Source of the DNA: Pseudomonadota bacterium
Lineage (GTDB): Bacteria; Myxococcota_A; UBA796; SXON01
Direction: 5' to 3'
Assembly: GCA_030685065.1 (NCBI GenBank)
Contig: JAUXQH010000003.1
Span: 1-32,440, forward strand
DNA length: 32,440 nucleotides
The notes under the pieces are model-generated. The model did not search any database. It was not told the DNA's origin and saw only the letters and a list, made by a program, of their open reading frames with translations. Below, piece by piece: positions 1 through 7,643 of this stretch. The position numbers were made by a program, and so were the translations under genes. Position 1 is the first letter of the stretch. The number at the start of each line of letters is the position of its first letter.

Positions 1-1621
1 GGAGCAGCAACACGAGGCCCCGGAGGAGGGGGCGTCGCGACGCGCGCGCGGCGGGGAGGTCGTCCAGGACGTATTCGATCTGGATGCGGTTCTCGAAGTG
101 GTGCGCGATGAGCTCGCGCGCGGCGTCGAGCTCGCGGGTGAGGCGCACCGAGCCGGGGGAGTCGGCCTCGCCGACCTCGAAGCGACCGATGTCGTCGACC
201 AGCGTGCGGAGGCGGTGGACCCCTTCGCCGAGGCGGTACATCACGTCGTCCAGCTCGCGGTCGAGCTCCATCAGGCCCGATCGGCGGGTGAAGGACTCGA
301 ATTCGCGCATCGTGGCGCCGGTGCCCACCATCCGGGCGATGGCGCGCAGATCGTGGAGCCGCGCGAGGATCTGGCGGTGGTCGGGCTCGAAGTAGGTGCA
401 GGCGTCCACCAGGCGCTTGACCACGCCCTCGACGAACACGCCGTCCAACGCCTGGGTCTTGGTGGCGAGCGCCTCGACCGAGAGGGCGAGCATCTCCGAT
501 CGGTCGGCGAGGACACACAACACGCCGATGACCGCGCCGTCGGGCCCGCGCAGGGCCTGCGCGTCCAGATCCGCGGGGGCGCGCGTGCCGTTCGGGCGAT
601 CGATCGTGAGGCGCGCCTGGAAGCGCCCTCGGCCGACGAGGCGGGTGAGCAGCGCGTCCCACGACTGGCCCTGCGAGCACATGACCTCGTCGAAAAGGCG
701 CTTGCCCACGGCCTTGGCGGACCCCATGCCCCCGAGCCGCTCGGACCCGCGGCCCCAGATCCGCACCGCGCCCTGGCTGTCCGTCACCACCACCGCCGCC
801 GAGGCCACCTGGCCCAGCGCGCGCTCCAGGGCCGGCTCGCTGCTCTCGGTGGCCGCCACGTTCAGCGGCCCCGACACGGGCGTCACGACCAGGGAGATGG
901 CGACCATCTGGCCGCGCTCGTTCTGCACGCGCGCGCCCTGGATGCTGCACTCCAGCGTGTCCCCCGCTTCGCGCCGCAGCGCGTGCACCCACTCCATCTG
1001 CCCCTGCAGCCGGAGCATCTCGACCCAGCCGAGGGCGAGCGTGCGAGCGTTCTCGTCGGCCAGGATGTTCGAAAGAGGCCGCTCGAGCGCGCTGCTGGGC
1101 GTGTAGCCGAACAGGCGCTCGGCGCTGCCGGTCCAGTGGATGATGCGGCCCTCGAGGTCCGCGACGATCACGGCCTCGGGGATCCGCTCCAACAGGGCGT
1201 TCTGGAGCCGCACCCACTGCTCGAGCTTGCGGCGGTCGGTCACGTCCTCACCGACGAGCACCAGCATCCGCGCGCCGGCCTCTCCGTACGCGGCGAACTG
1301 CCAGCGGATCTGCCGCTGATCGCCCTGGCGGGAGGTCAGCACCCACTCGACGTTCCGCGCCGGCGCCCCGGTGAGCGCGCTGCGGTGCGCGGCCAGCACC
1401 GCCTCACGGAACGTGGGGTCCGGGTAGAGCAGGCGCACCATCGTGCGCAGGTCGGGCAGGGCGGCCAGCTCGTAGTCGATGCGGTTCCGCAGCGCCTTGT
1501 TGATCGACAGGACCTGTTCTTGCTCGTCGAGGACATAGAGCAGCGCGTTCGTGCGTTCCAGCAGGGCCTCCAACGCCGGAGCGCCGAGGTTGGGGAGCTG
1601 GAGCCGCGGTGACGTCGTCAT
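1..1621 (-). CDS. PAS-domain sensor histidine kinase, C-terminus cut by window start
   Basis: The gene is read on the minus strand from an ATG at 1621; 540 codons lie in the window and the frame is still open at base 2. Three PAS-like segments can be seen, at about residues 15-130, 140-255 and 265-380. The second has a typical core (VIVADLEGRIIHWTGSAERL, 151-170). Residues 405-482 look like a dimerisation and phosphotransfer helix pair, with H423 in LHDLR as the only H-box-like site, and a second helix ending LRTLVDDIGRF. Residues 500-540 look like the start of a GHKL ATPase domain, but the N, G1 and G2 boxes would lie outside the window. The expected role is a cytoplasmic signalling kinase, as no membrane segment is visible. 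The weak H-box means it could be a divergent kinase. The input signal and partner regulator are unknown. Confidence 0.8.
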   Translation of the reverse strand, partial: MTTSPRLQLPNLGAPALEALLERTNALLYVLDEQEQVLSINKALRNRIDYELAALPDLRTMVRLLYPDPTFREAVLAAHRSALTGAPARNVEWVLTSRQGDQRQIRWQFAAYGEAGARMLVLVGEDVTDRRKLEQWVRLQNALLERIPEAVIVADLEGRIIHWTGSAERLFGYTPSSALERPLSNILADENARTLALGWVEMLRLQGQMEWVHALRREAGDTLECSIQGARVQNERGQMVAISLVVTPVSGPLNVAATESSEPALERALGQVASAAVVVTDSQGAVRIWGRGSERLGGMGSAKAVGKRLFDEVMCSQGQSWDALLTRLVGRGRFQARLTIDRPNGTRAPADLDAQALRGPDGAVIGVLCVLADRSEMLALSVEALATKTQALDGVFVEGVVKRLVDACTYFEPDHRQILARLHDLRAIARMVGTGATMREFESFTRRSGLMELDRELDDVMYRLGEGVHRLRTLVDDIGRFEVGEADSPGSVRLTRELDAARELIAHHFENRIQIEYVLDDLPAARASRRPLLRGLVLLL

Positions 1622-1745
1622 CACGGGGGGATTATCGCGCGGGGGGAGTCGCGGGGAGCGCGTGCGTGCTCTGGAGCGTGGCGAGCGGCCGCGTTGGGGC
1701 GCCGGGCGCGCAGGGGCGCCGGGCGGCGGAGGGGCGCCATCGTAA

Positions 1746-1971
1746 GCGCAGTCCGCTCGAAGGACCGATCCGTTCGGCGCAGCCCACTCCAAAGACCGCG
1801 GTGGCCGCCCCGCGTACGCCCACCCTCCGGTCCTGGACGGGCAAACGCCGGTTTGTTTGAATATGGTGCCGAGGCGACGCGCGCCTCGTCCTCCCGGGGG
1901 ACGGAATCGACGGTCAGGCGGTCTTTCGAGAGGGCTCCGCATCCGATATCGGGCTTTCGAGGCGGCTCTGC
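1746..1971. repeat. Four-unit inverted/tandem intergenic element (REP/BIME- or MITE-like), copy 1
   Basis: The 484-base gap 1622-2105 has no convincing gene. It holds four copies of a 21-bp unit: plus strand at 1920-1940 and 1951-1971, and reverse complement at 1746-1766 and 1777-1797. The pitch within each pair is exactly 31 bp, close to three helical turns. Ungapped alignment with the four units at 31996-32222 gives, for unit positions 4-21, YTTTSRANNSGRCTSYGC; T6, T7, A10, C16, T17 and C21 are the same in all eight. The two arms could pair as one long imperfect hairpin around a core of about 122 bp that contains CAAACGCC at 1842-1849. The element ends 134 bp before the RAYT-like gene. Its mobility and function are not shown by the sequence. 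Confidence 0.8.
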
Positions 1972-2105
1972 CGGTCCGCGGTGCGGACTGACGGACGTCC
2001 GACAACCCGACCGACGTCGACCGTCACCAACGCGCCCCGATCGGCGTCCATTCTCGGTTTCAGCTGGGGCCCGGCGCGGCCCGGAGCTTGCTGTGGCGTG
2101 GGATC

Positions 2106-3539
2106 ATGTTCCATCTCGTCGCCAGCGCCCGCCCGAAGACCCTCCTCTTCCGCACCCATGTGGAGGCCGCCTCGCTCTTCGCCATCGTGACGCGAACGTT
2201 CCCAGAGTTGACCGCGCTCTGCCTCATGCCCGACCACCTTCACCTCGTGCTTCCGCACCCGGATCCAGGCGGGCGCCTCACCGTCGCGATGGGCGCCTTT
2301 GCCCGCTGGCGCAACAGCCACCGGCGCAGCCAGGGAGCGGTCTGGGACGTGCGGCCGCCCGTCGAGGCGCTGCCGAACGAGGAGCACGCGCGGCGAGCCG
2401 TCCGCTACGTGCATCTCAATCCCTGCCGCGCACGCCTCGTGAACGATCCGCTCGCGTGGCCCTGGTCGACCCACCGCGATGCGGTCGGCCTCGTAGCGGA
2501 CCCCGTCCGCCCCGCCCACCGCGACCCGGAGGGCTTCCACGCCTATGTGTCCGGCGATCCCTCGGTGCACGTGGCGAGCACGCCGTTGCCCTCGACGATG
2601 TGGGGAGAGGTGTCCTGGGCGGACGCGCGAGACGGGGCCAGCGCCGTGTGCCGGGCACCGCTCTCGACGTTGCTCCGCCGCGGCGAGGCGCGCTCCCTCG
2701 CGGTCAAGGCCGCCTGGTACCACGGAGCCCGGGACACCCGTGAGCTCGCTGGGCACGCTACCGTCACCACCAATGACCGAGGCTCATCCCCCGACCGAAG
2801 TCACATCCACCACCCAGACGTCCGGCTCCGCGTTCGCCCGAAACGGCACCTCGACCCCGCCGAGGCCGCGCGACACGAACAGGGAGGTGCCGCCCACCTC
2901 GTGCCGGCCCCACGGCCACACCTTGCCCGCCGGGCCCGGCACGATGATGGGGCGCCCGCCGGGGAGCGCCACCTGGCCGCCGTGAGTGTGCCCACAGAAC
3001 AGCGCCGCGACGCCGCGATCCCACACGAGCGGCATGCCGTCGGGCGAGTGGACGAGGCCGATGCGTACGGATGCGTCTCCGCATGCGGCGAGAGCGGCGT
3101 CCGCGTCCGGCGCGCCGGTCCATGGGTCGTCCAGGCCGAAGACGGCGACGTCCCCGATCCGGATGGCCCGGTTCGTCAACAACGACACCCCCGCGGATTC
3201 GAGCGCCCGCTCCAGGCGCCCGTGCCACGTCCACAGGTCGTGGTTTCCCAGGACCGCCAGCTTGTGACGCGCCGGGATGCGCCGCGCGAAGGTGGCCAAC
3301 GTGGCGGCGGTCGCGTCGGTCGCTTCGAGGAACACGTAGTCGCCGCCGAGCAGGAGCACGTCGAGGTCGGCGGCGGCGAGCAGATCGGCGGCGCGGTCGA
3401 GCAGCGCGGGCGGCGTGGTGGGGCCGATGTGGAGGTCCGACGCGAAGCCGAGGCGGAGGGGCGCCGCGCCCGGCGGCAGCACCGCCAGCGTGCCATGCCG
3501 ACACGCGACCTCGAGCGCCCCCGGCACGCGGCCCCATAG
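2106..3539 (+). CDS. RAYT-like (REP-associated tyrosine transposase family) protein, tyrosine absent, 3' part doubtful
   Basis: The first 220 or so residues (to about 2775) resemble the Y1/HUH family of REP-associated transposases. MPDHLHLVLP at residues 41-50 carries the HUH pair H44 and H46, and YVHLNPCRARLV (101-112) followed by DPLAWPWSTHRD is the usual C-terminal family motif. Family enzymes cut single-stranded DNA with a tyrosine in the helix after HUH. Here that segment reads GAFARWRNSHRR and has no Tyr. A residual HTH-like end (ARDTRELAGHATVTT) stops abruptly. The frame then stays open to a TAG at 3537-3539, but that stretch is antisense to the clear phosphoesterase gene and has no recognisable domain, so the true 3' end may have been lost by a small frameshift; an out-of-frame TGA sits at 2775-2777. 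ATG 2106 was chosen; a TTG at 2088 is also possible. Confidence 0.55.
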   Translation: MFHLVASARPKTLLFRTHVEAASLFAIVTRTFPELTALCLMPDHLHLVLPHPDPGGRLTVAMGAFARWRNSHRRSQGAVWDVRPPVEALPNEEHARRAVRYVHLNPCRARLVNDPLAWPWSTHRDAVGLVADPVRPAHRDPEGFHAYVSGDPSVHVASTPLPSTMWGEVSWADARDGASAVCRAPLSTLLRRGEARSLAVKAAWYHGARDTRELAGHATVTTNDRGSSPDRSHIHHPDVRLRVRPKRHLDPAEAARHEQGGAAHLVPAPRPHLARRARHDDGAPAGERHLAAVSVPTEQRRDAAIPHERHAVGRVDEADAYGCVSACGESGVRVRRAGPWVVQAEDGDVPDPDGPVRQQRHPRGFERPLQAPVPRPQVVVSQDRQLVTRRDAPREGGQRGGGRVGRFEEHVVAAEQEHVEVGGGEQIGGAVEQRGRRGGADVEVRREAEAEGRRARRQHRQRAMPTRDLERPRHAAP

Positions 3540-3641
3540 CCGGGCGGGCCAGCCGCCCGCGTACGCCCGGCGGAGCACCGCCTCCTGGACGGCACGGGGA
3601 AAGGAGTAGCCGGCGCCACGGCCGACCGCGCGCAAGGGCAT
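2784..3641 (-). CDS. Metallophosphoesterase (calcineurin-like)
   Basis: A 285-aa protein with the full two-metal phosphoesterase signature: D69 and H71 in SDLHIG, GGD at 99-101, GNHD at 132-135, H198, and GHTH at 217-220. It is closest in layout to the YkuE/YaeI group of small calcineurin-like hydrolases, which act on phosphate esters near the membrane; the substrate cannot be told from sequence. The first 60 residues are a positively charged, helical extension without a clear signal peptide. The ATG at 3641 lies 8 bases after the stop of the OPT transporter gene and is preceded by a G-rich stretch ending in GGTGAG, so the two genes are very likely co-transcribed. Its 3' half is overlapped by the antisense open frame that continues the RAYT-like gene, which I regard as non-coding there. 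Confidence 0.92.
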   Translation of the reverse strand: MPLRAVGRGAGYSFPRAVQEAVLRRAYAGGWPARLWGRVPGALEVACRHGTLAVLPPGAAPLRLGFASDLHIGPTTPPALLDRAADLLAAADLDVLLLGGDYVFLEATDATAATLATFARRIPARHKLAVLGNHDLWTWHGRLERALESAGVSLLTNRAIRIGDVAVFGLDDPWTGAPDADAALAACGDASVRIGLVHSPDGMPLVWDRGVAALFCGHTHGGQVALPGGRPIIVPGPAGKVWPWGRHEVGGTSLFVSRGLGGVEVPFRANAEPDVWVVDVTSVGG

Positions 3642-3648
3642 CGCTCGC

Positions 3649-5688
3649 TCACCCCCCCAAGATGAACACGCTGATCAGCTGGTCGCCGATGCCCGTGAGC
3701 GCCGCGCCCGCCACGAGGCCGGCGGCGATGGGCTCCTGGCTCTCGATCCAGAGTCCGTGGCCGGTGGTGGCGGGGTCCTTCTTCTTGTTGATGCGGGTCA
3801 TGAGCGCGAAGAAGAGCGCGCCGGACCACATCATCAGCGAGGAGTCGACGGGGATCACGACGCCGAGGCCCACCGCGACGGCCGAGATGGGGAAGCGGTT
3901 CTTCGTGCCGACGCGGAGCACCTCGAAGACGACGCCGACCGAGGCGGCGACCACCATCGCGATGATCGACGAGGTGCGCAGCGCGCTCCCGCCTTCGGCG
4001 ATGAGCATGGCGACCCCGCGCCAGATCTCGACGCCGGGCATCGGGAACTTCTCCGTCATCACCTGCGGCCCGAGCGGAAGCGACGGGTCGTAGTGCGGGA
4101 GGAACAGCGGGAAGAACAGGAACGTGGCCGCGATGCCGCCGCTGATGATGCCGATGACGTGGCCCCACGCCTGCTGGCGGGGCTTCGCGCCGAGCATGTA
4201 CCCGGGCTTGATGTCCATGAGCAGGTTCGAGGCGTTGCTCGCGACCTCGCTGGTCATACCCGCGGTGATGAGGTTGGTGGCCGGGTTGGCGCGATCGAGC
4301 GCCCCGAACGTGAACTGGGTGATCTTGGAGAGCGACCCGGTGGGGGTCGTGCTGGTGAGGCCCGTGGCGTTGGCCGCGATGAGCGTGAGCACGATGATCA
4401 TCGGCACCGCGAGCAGGCCGAGCCAGGGGTTGATGCCGAACCAGTACCAATTGAGGAAGACGGAGAGGGCCGCGAAGATCGGCACGCCGATGAAGCTCAC
4501 CCGCAACGGGAGCTCGATGTGGGCGAGCACGTCGGTGGAGGCGTCCTTCTTCGCGAACAAGCCGGTGAATGCGCTGATGATGATCTGCGGCTTCGCGAAC
4601 AGGCCGGCGAGCGAGCCCGCGACCATGATGGCGACGCCCCACCACAGGCACCAGGTGTTCAGCAGGTGGGCGCGGCCGAAGGTACCATCTGCCTTGGGGA
4701 GGATCTCGCCGATGGAGATCATCCAGGGCGCGAGCACGCCGAAGTTGAGGAACGCCCCGATCATCAGGCTGTTCGCGATGCGCAGGCCGGTCAGGCCGCC
4801 GGCGCCGAACATCGTCAGATCGAGCACGGGCGTGATGCCGAGCTGGCGCAGATCGGTGCCCATGATCTTCGGCACCCACCAGGAGTATTGGGCGCCCAGG
4901 TCGTAGTACCAGCCGAAGATCTTCTCCGGGAGGTGCCACGCCGTGCCGGCCGCGCGGCCGAGGATCCGCTCCTGGAGCAGCACCTGGTAGGCCTCGAGCT
5001 TCAGGAATTCGATGCCGCCGGCGATGGCGGCCGAGCCGAACAGGGCCTGTGCCTTGAGGTTGCCGAGCCACTGCTCATGCGCGGTCGCGCCCGCGCCCAC
5101 CTTGGGGGCGGGCATCTCGTCGACCATGTTGTCGGTGCCGCCGAGCGGGGCGTCCGGGTAGAGCGAGTCGAGCACGACGGCGCACGCTCGCCCCTCGGGG
5201 AAGGGCTGCTGCTCGTCGTTCACGAAGCGGCGCTTCATCGGGAAGGCGACCAGCACGCCGAGGATGCACGTGACCGTCATCCAGGCGAAGATCTGGTACC
5301 AGGGGAGCACCGTCTCGGTGATCACCATGTACGCGGTGAGGCTCGAGATGAGCGGCGCGGTCATGTAGCCGGCCGCGGTCGCGACGGACTGGACCGCGTT
5401 GTTCTCGAGGATCGTGAAGTCCTTCCCGACGCCGAGCTTCCCGAGGGTCTTGAACATCGCGAAGGCGAGGATCACGCTCGTGACGCCGACGCCGAGCGAC
5501 CAGCCGGTCTTCGCGCCGATGTACAGGTTCGTGGCCGAGAGCACGCCGCCGAGCAGGAACCCGGTGACCGCCGCGCGCACCGTCAGCTGCGGCATGTGGC
5601 CGCGGTAGACGTTGGTGAGCCACCACCGGTCCTTCTGCTCACGGGTCCACGTGCGGATCTCTTCTTCCGTGAGGTGCTGCAGCGCCAT
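3649..5688 (-). CDS. OPT family oligopeptide/metal-chelate transporter
   Basis: A 679-aa polytopic membrane protein of usual length for bacterial OPT transporters, which import peptides or metal-chelate compounds by proton coupling. Family hallmarks are ENNAVQSVATAAGYM at 95-109, and PFPEG at 162-166 just before a hydrophobic helix. About 14-16 membrane helices are expected over its length, including strongly hydrophobic stretches at 42-56, 66-80 and 135-150. The frame stays open upstream to 5820, but the ATG at 5688 (MALQHLTEEEIRTW) is preferred. It is preceded by AGGA at a suitable distance, and the upstream codons encode a low-complexity Arg/Gly stretch in the divergent promoter region. 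It is followed directly by the metallophosphoesterase. The substrate is not predictable from sequence alone. Confidence 0.93.
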   Translation of the reverse strand: MALQHLTEEEIRTWTREQKDRWWLTNVYRGHMPQLTVRAAVTGFLLGGVLSATNLYIGAKTGWSLGVGVTSVILAFAMFKTLGKLGVGKDFTILENNAVQSVATAAGYMTAPLISSLTAYMVITETVLPWYQIFAWMTVTCILGVLVAFPMKRRFVNDEQQPFPEGRACAVVLDSLYPDAPLGGTDNMVDEMPAPKVGAGATAHEQWLGNLKAQALFGSAAIAGGIEFLKLEAYQVLLQERILGRAAGTAWHLPEKIFGWYYDLGAQYSWWVPKIMGTDLRQLGITPVLDLTMFGAGGLTGLRIANSLMIGAFLNFGVLAPWMISIGEILPKADGTFGRAHLLNTWCLWWGVAIMVAGSLAGLFAKPQIIISAFTGLFAKKDASTDVLAHIELPLRVSFIGVPIFAALSVFLNWYWFGINPWLGLLAVPMIIVLTLIAANATGLTSTTPTGSLSKITQFTFGALDRANPATNLITAGMTSEVASNASNLLMDIKPGYMLGAKPRQQAWGHVIGIISGGIAATFLFFPLFLPHYDPSLPLGPQVMTEKFPMPGVEIWRGVAMLIAEGGSALRTSSIIAMVVAASVGVVFEVLRVGTKNRFPISAVAVGLGVVIPVDSSLMMWSGALFFALMTRINKKKDPATTGHGLWIESQEPIAAGLVAGAALTGIGDQLISVFILGG

Positions 5689-5834
5689 CGAGGGGGTCCT
5701 GGGGAAGGGGCCGGGAGCATAGCGCACCTGGGAGGACGTGACGCGCCGCCGTGCGCCGCCGCCTGCGCCCTCGCGTTTGCCGCCCCCGCGTGCGCGCTGG
5801 GTGCTACCCTTTCGGCCCAACCGCGACCGGAACC
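5689..5834. promoter_or_regulatory. Divergent intergenic region between OPT transporter and 602-aa protein
   Basis: These 146 bases separate two divergent genes and must hold the promoter of each. I see no clear -10/-35 pair or operator palindrome. Confidence 0.35.
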
Positions 5835-7643
5835 GTGCAAAAGCCCGCCGATCAGAAGCCCATCCTCCTCTCTCCCATCCCGCCGCCCCCGCCCGAACAG
5901 CGCGTGGCTCGCGACGCCCAGTTCGCCGCCGAGGGCGAGCGTCGTGGCCGCTACCACCTCCCCGAAGCGCTCGACTCCGCCAACCCCATCGGCTTCCGCA
6001 CGCGCGTGTCGCTCACGACGGAGGAGGGCCAGCAGGCCGCCGCGCTGCTCTCGCTCTCCCCGCCGACCGCCTTTGTGCCGGGCCCCGCCCCGACCGAGGG
6101 CGAGCTCTTCGACGAGGCCGCGCTGGGCGTGCTCTCCTCGCGCCAATCGACGAACTACCGCGGCCATCGGCAGGTCACGCTCGGCCCGGCGGACTCCGTG
6201 GTGCTCAACGGCCTCTTGCGACGCCTGGGGGGCACCGAGCCGATCCTCGACGGCGCCGCGTACACCCATGTGGCGCTGTCGCGGCCCTACCGCACCCCCT
6301 TCACCTTCCTGCTCACGTTCATCGGCCACAAGCCGCTCGCGAGCCTGGTGACCGTGCCGGTCCGCGCGTGGAACAAGAAGTTCCACCACACCGACGACAT
6401 CCCGACGATCGGCTACCTCCAGCACCTGCACGTCGGCATCTGGGCCGAGGCCTTCGAGCGGGCCGCGCTGCTCGCCTCCGGGGGGCGCCGCCGCGCGAAC
6501 GTGCTCATGGCCCCCTTCTCGGGGCCCGAGGCGATGGCGAAGCCGCCCGCCTCGACGCTGGCGGTGCTCGGCGAGATCGAGGCGCTCGTCGGCCTGTCCG
6601 CGGCCGAGCGTGCCCTCGGCTGGCGCGTGTGCCTCGTCGCGCAAGTGGGGGCGGTGGCCGAGGCCTCGCCGATCACGCCCGAGGTGTGTCGCAAGCTCGG
6701 CGCGAACCTGCTCGCCTTCCGCTCGGAGCGCATCCAACCCGGCGTGAACGCCGAGGAGAAGGCGCCGCCCGCCTACCAGGGCCGCCAGGACATGGACGTG
6801 CCCCAGGCGCTCACCGAGATGGCGGCGCGCGCCGCGTACAACGCGTTCTGCCGCTGGTCCGGGATCGAGCGCGAGCGGGCGAAGGAGCTGCTCCTGCTCG
6901 AGCGCATCGACGTGCTCACGCCGAACGGCAAGGAGCGCCTCCGCGGCGTACGCACGGAGCTCGAGCTGGTGACGGACAAGGTCTGCGCGGGCATCCCGCT
7001 CTGGGCAGACCTCCCGACCGGCAAGGCCCTCTCCAAGAACGCGGCCCGCGGCAAGAAGGCCTTCGGGCTCGCCGGGCAGCGGATCTACGTCGGCGGGCTC
7101 TCCCCCAAGGAGGTCGAGGCCGCGGGCATCGCCTTCCCACACGCGGTGCGCGCCTTCGGGGCGGCGGCGGCGCGGAGCGCGCTGGTGTGCGAGCTCGCGG
7201 GCTGCATCGACCTGCCCGCGGGCTGCGATCTGCTCGCCGGCGTCTGCCTCATGGCGGGGCCGGTCAACCAGAACGACATCGGAAAGCAGTTCTACGGCAA
7301 CGCCGATCTGCTGAAGGACGCGTTTCCCGGCCGTGACCCGTGCGCGCTGCTCGTCTGGACCCTCAAGGCCAAGACCGTCGCCGATCCCATCGGCAACGAA
7401 GAGCAGCTCATGAACGCGAAGCAGAAGGGCGCGCTGGTGGATCTGCGCGCCGCGCCGCACGAGGTCGCCGCGGTGCGTCGTGCGGGCACGATCGTCGCGA
7501 TGCGGAGCCGCGACGGGCGGATCAACGCCGAGCGTGCCTTCGCGGACGTCGGGAACTTCGTCATCGACGGCGCGGGGCGCGAGATCCCGGGCAACCGGGG
7601 CTCCGCGTGGCCGGACGCGTGGCGGTCGGAGGCCCTGTGGTGA
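5835..7643 (+). CDS. Uncharacterised 602-aa protein
   Basis: I do not recognise this protein. It is long, soluble-looking (no signal peptide or membrane helices) and has normal codon use for the window, so I take it as a real gene. The GTG at 5835 (VQKPADQKPILL) is the most likely start. An in-frame ATG at 5751 would add a low-complexity Arg-rich leader inside the divergent promoter region. Segments that look conserved in style are PYRTPFTFLLTFIGHKPLAS, WNKKFHHTDDIPTIGYLQHL, LAGQRIYVGGLSPKEVEAAG and AGPVNQNDIGKQFYGNADLL. The C-terminal third has an alternating beta/alpha look and several Cys residues (AGCIDLPAGCDLL). Its stop codon overlaps the GTG of the MaoC-like gene, so the two products are probably made together. 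That suggests, but does not show, a role in acyl-CoA or lipid metabolism. Confidence 0.75.
   Translation: MQKPADQKPILLSPIPPPPPEQRVARDAQFAAEGERRGRYHLPEALDSANPIGFRTRVSLTTEEGQQAAALLSLSPPTAFVPGPAPTEGELFDEAALGVLSSRQSTNYRGHRQVTLGPADSVVLNGLLRRLGGTEPILDGAAYTHVALSRPYRTPFTFLLTFIGHKPLASLVTVPVRAWNKKFHHTDDIPTIGYLQHLHVGIWAEAFERAALLASGGRRRANVLMAPFSGPEAMAKPPASTLAVLGEIEALVGLSAAERALGWRVCLVAQVGAVAEASPITPEVCRKLGANLLAFRSERIQPGVNAEEKAPPAYQGRQDMDVPQALTEMAARAAYNAFCRWSGIERERAKELLLLERIDVLTPNGKERLRGVRTELELVTDKVCAGIPLWADLPTGKALSKNAARGKKAFGLAGQRIYVGGLSPKEVEAAGIAFPHAVRAFGAAAARSALVCELAGCIDLPAGCDLLAGVCLMAGPVNQNDIGKQFYGNADLLKDAFPGRDPCALLVWTLKAKTVADPIGNEEQLMNAKQKGALVDLRAAPHEVAAVRRAGTIVAMRSRDGRINAERAFADVGNFVIDGAGREIPGNRGSAWPDAWRSEALW

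Noticed and set aside
98..1612. Long open frame on the plus strand over the sensor kinase
   Set aside because: It is antisense to the PAS kinase, His/Arg/Ala-rich without domains, and reflects high G+C at third codon positions.
1842..1858. CAAAC-GCCG-GTTTG hairpin followed by TTTG as an intrinsic terminator
   Set aside because: The stem is only 5 bp, the T-run is broken, and it lies in the core of the repeat element between divergent genes, where no transcript is expected to end.
1746..1971. CRISPR array suggested by a regular 31-bp pitch
   Set aside because: Only two units per side, the sides are inverted, the 10-bp spacers are too short and no cas gene is present.
3757..6351. 864-codon plus-strand open frame over the OPT transporter
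   Set aside because: Antisense shadow of the transporter gene; composition is Arg/Glu/Asp/His-rich with no domain.
5583..7460. 625-codon minus-strand open frame over the 602-aa protein
   Set aside because: The coupled MaoC start and the more protein-like sequence support the plus strand; the minus frame is Arg/Ala/Gly/Glu-rich low complexity.
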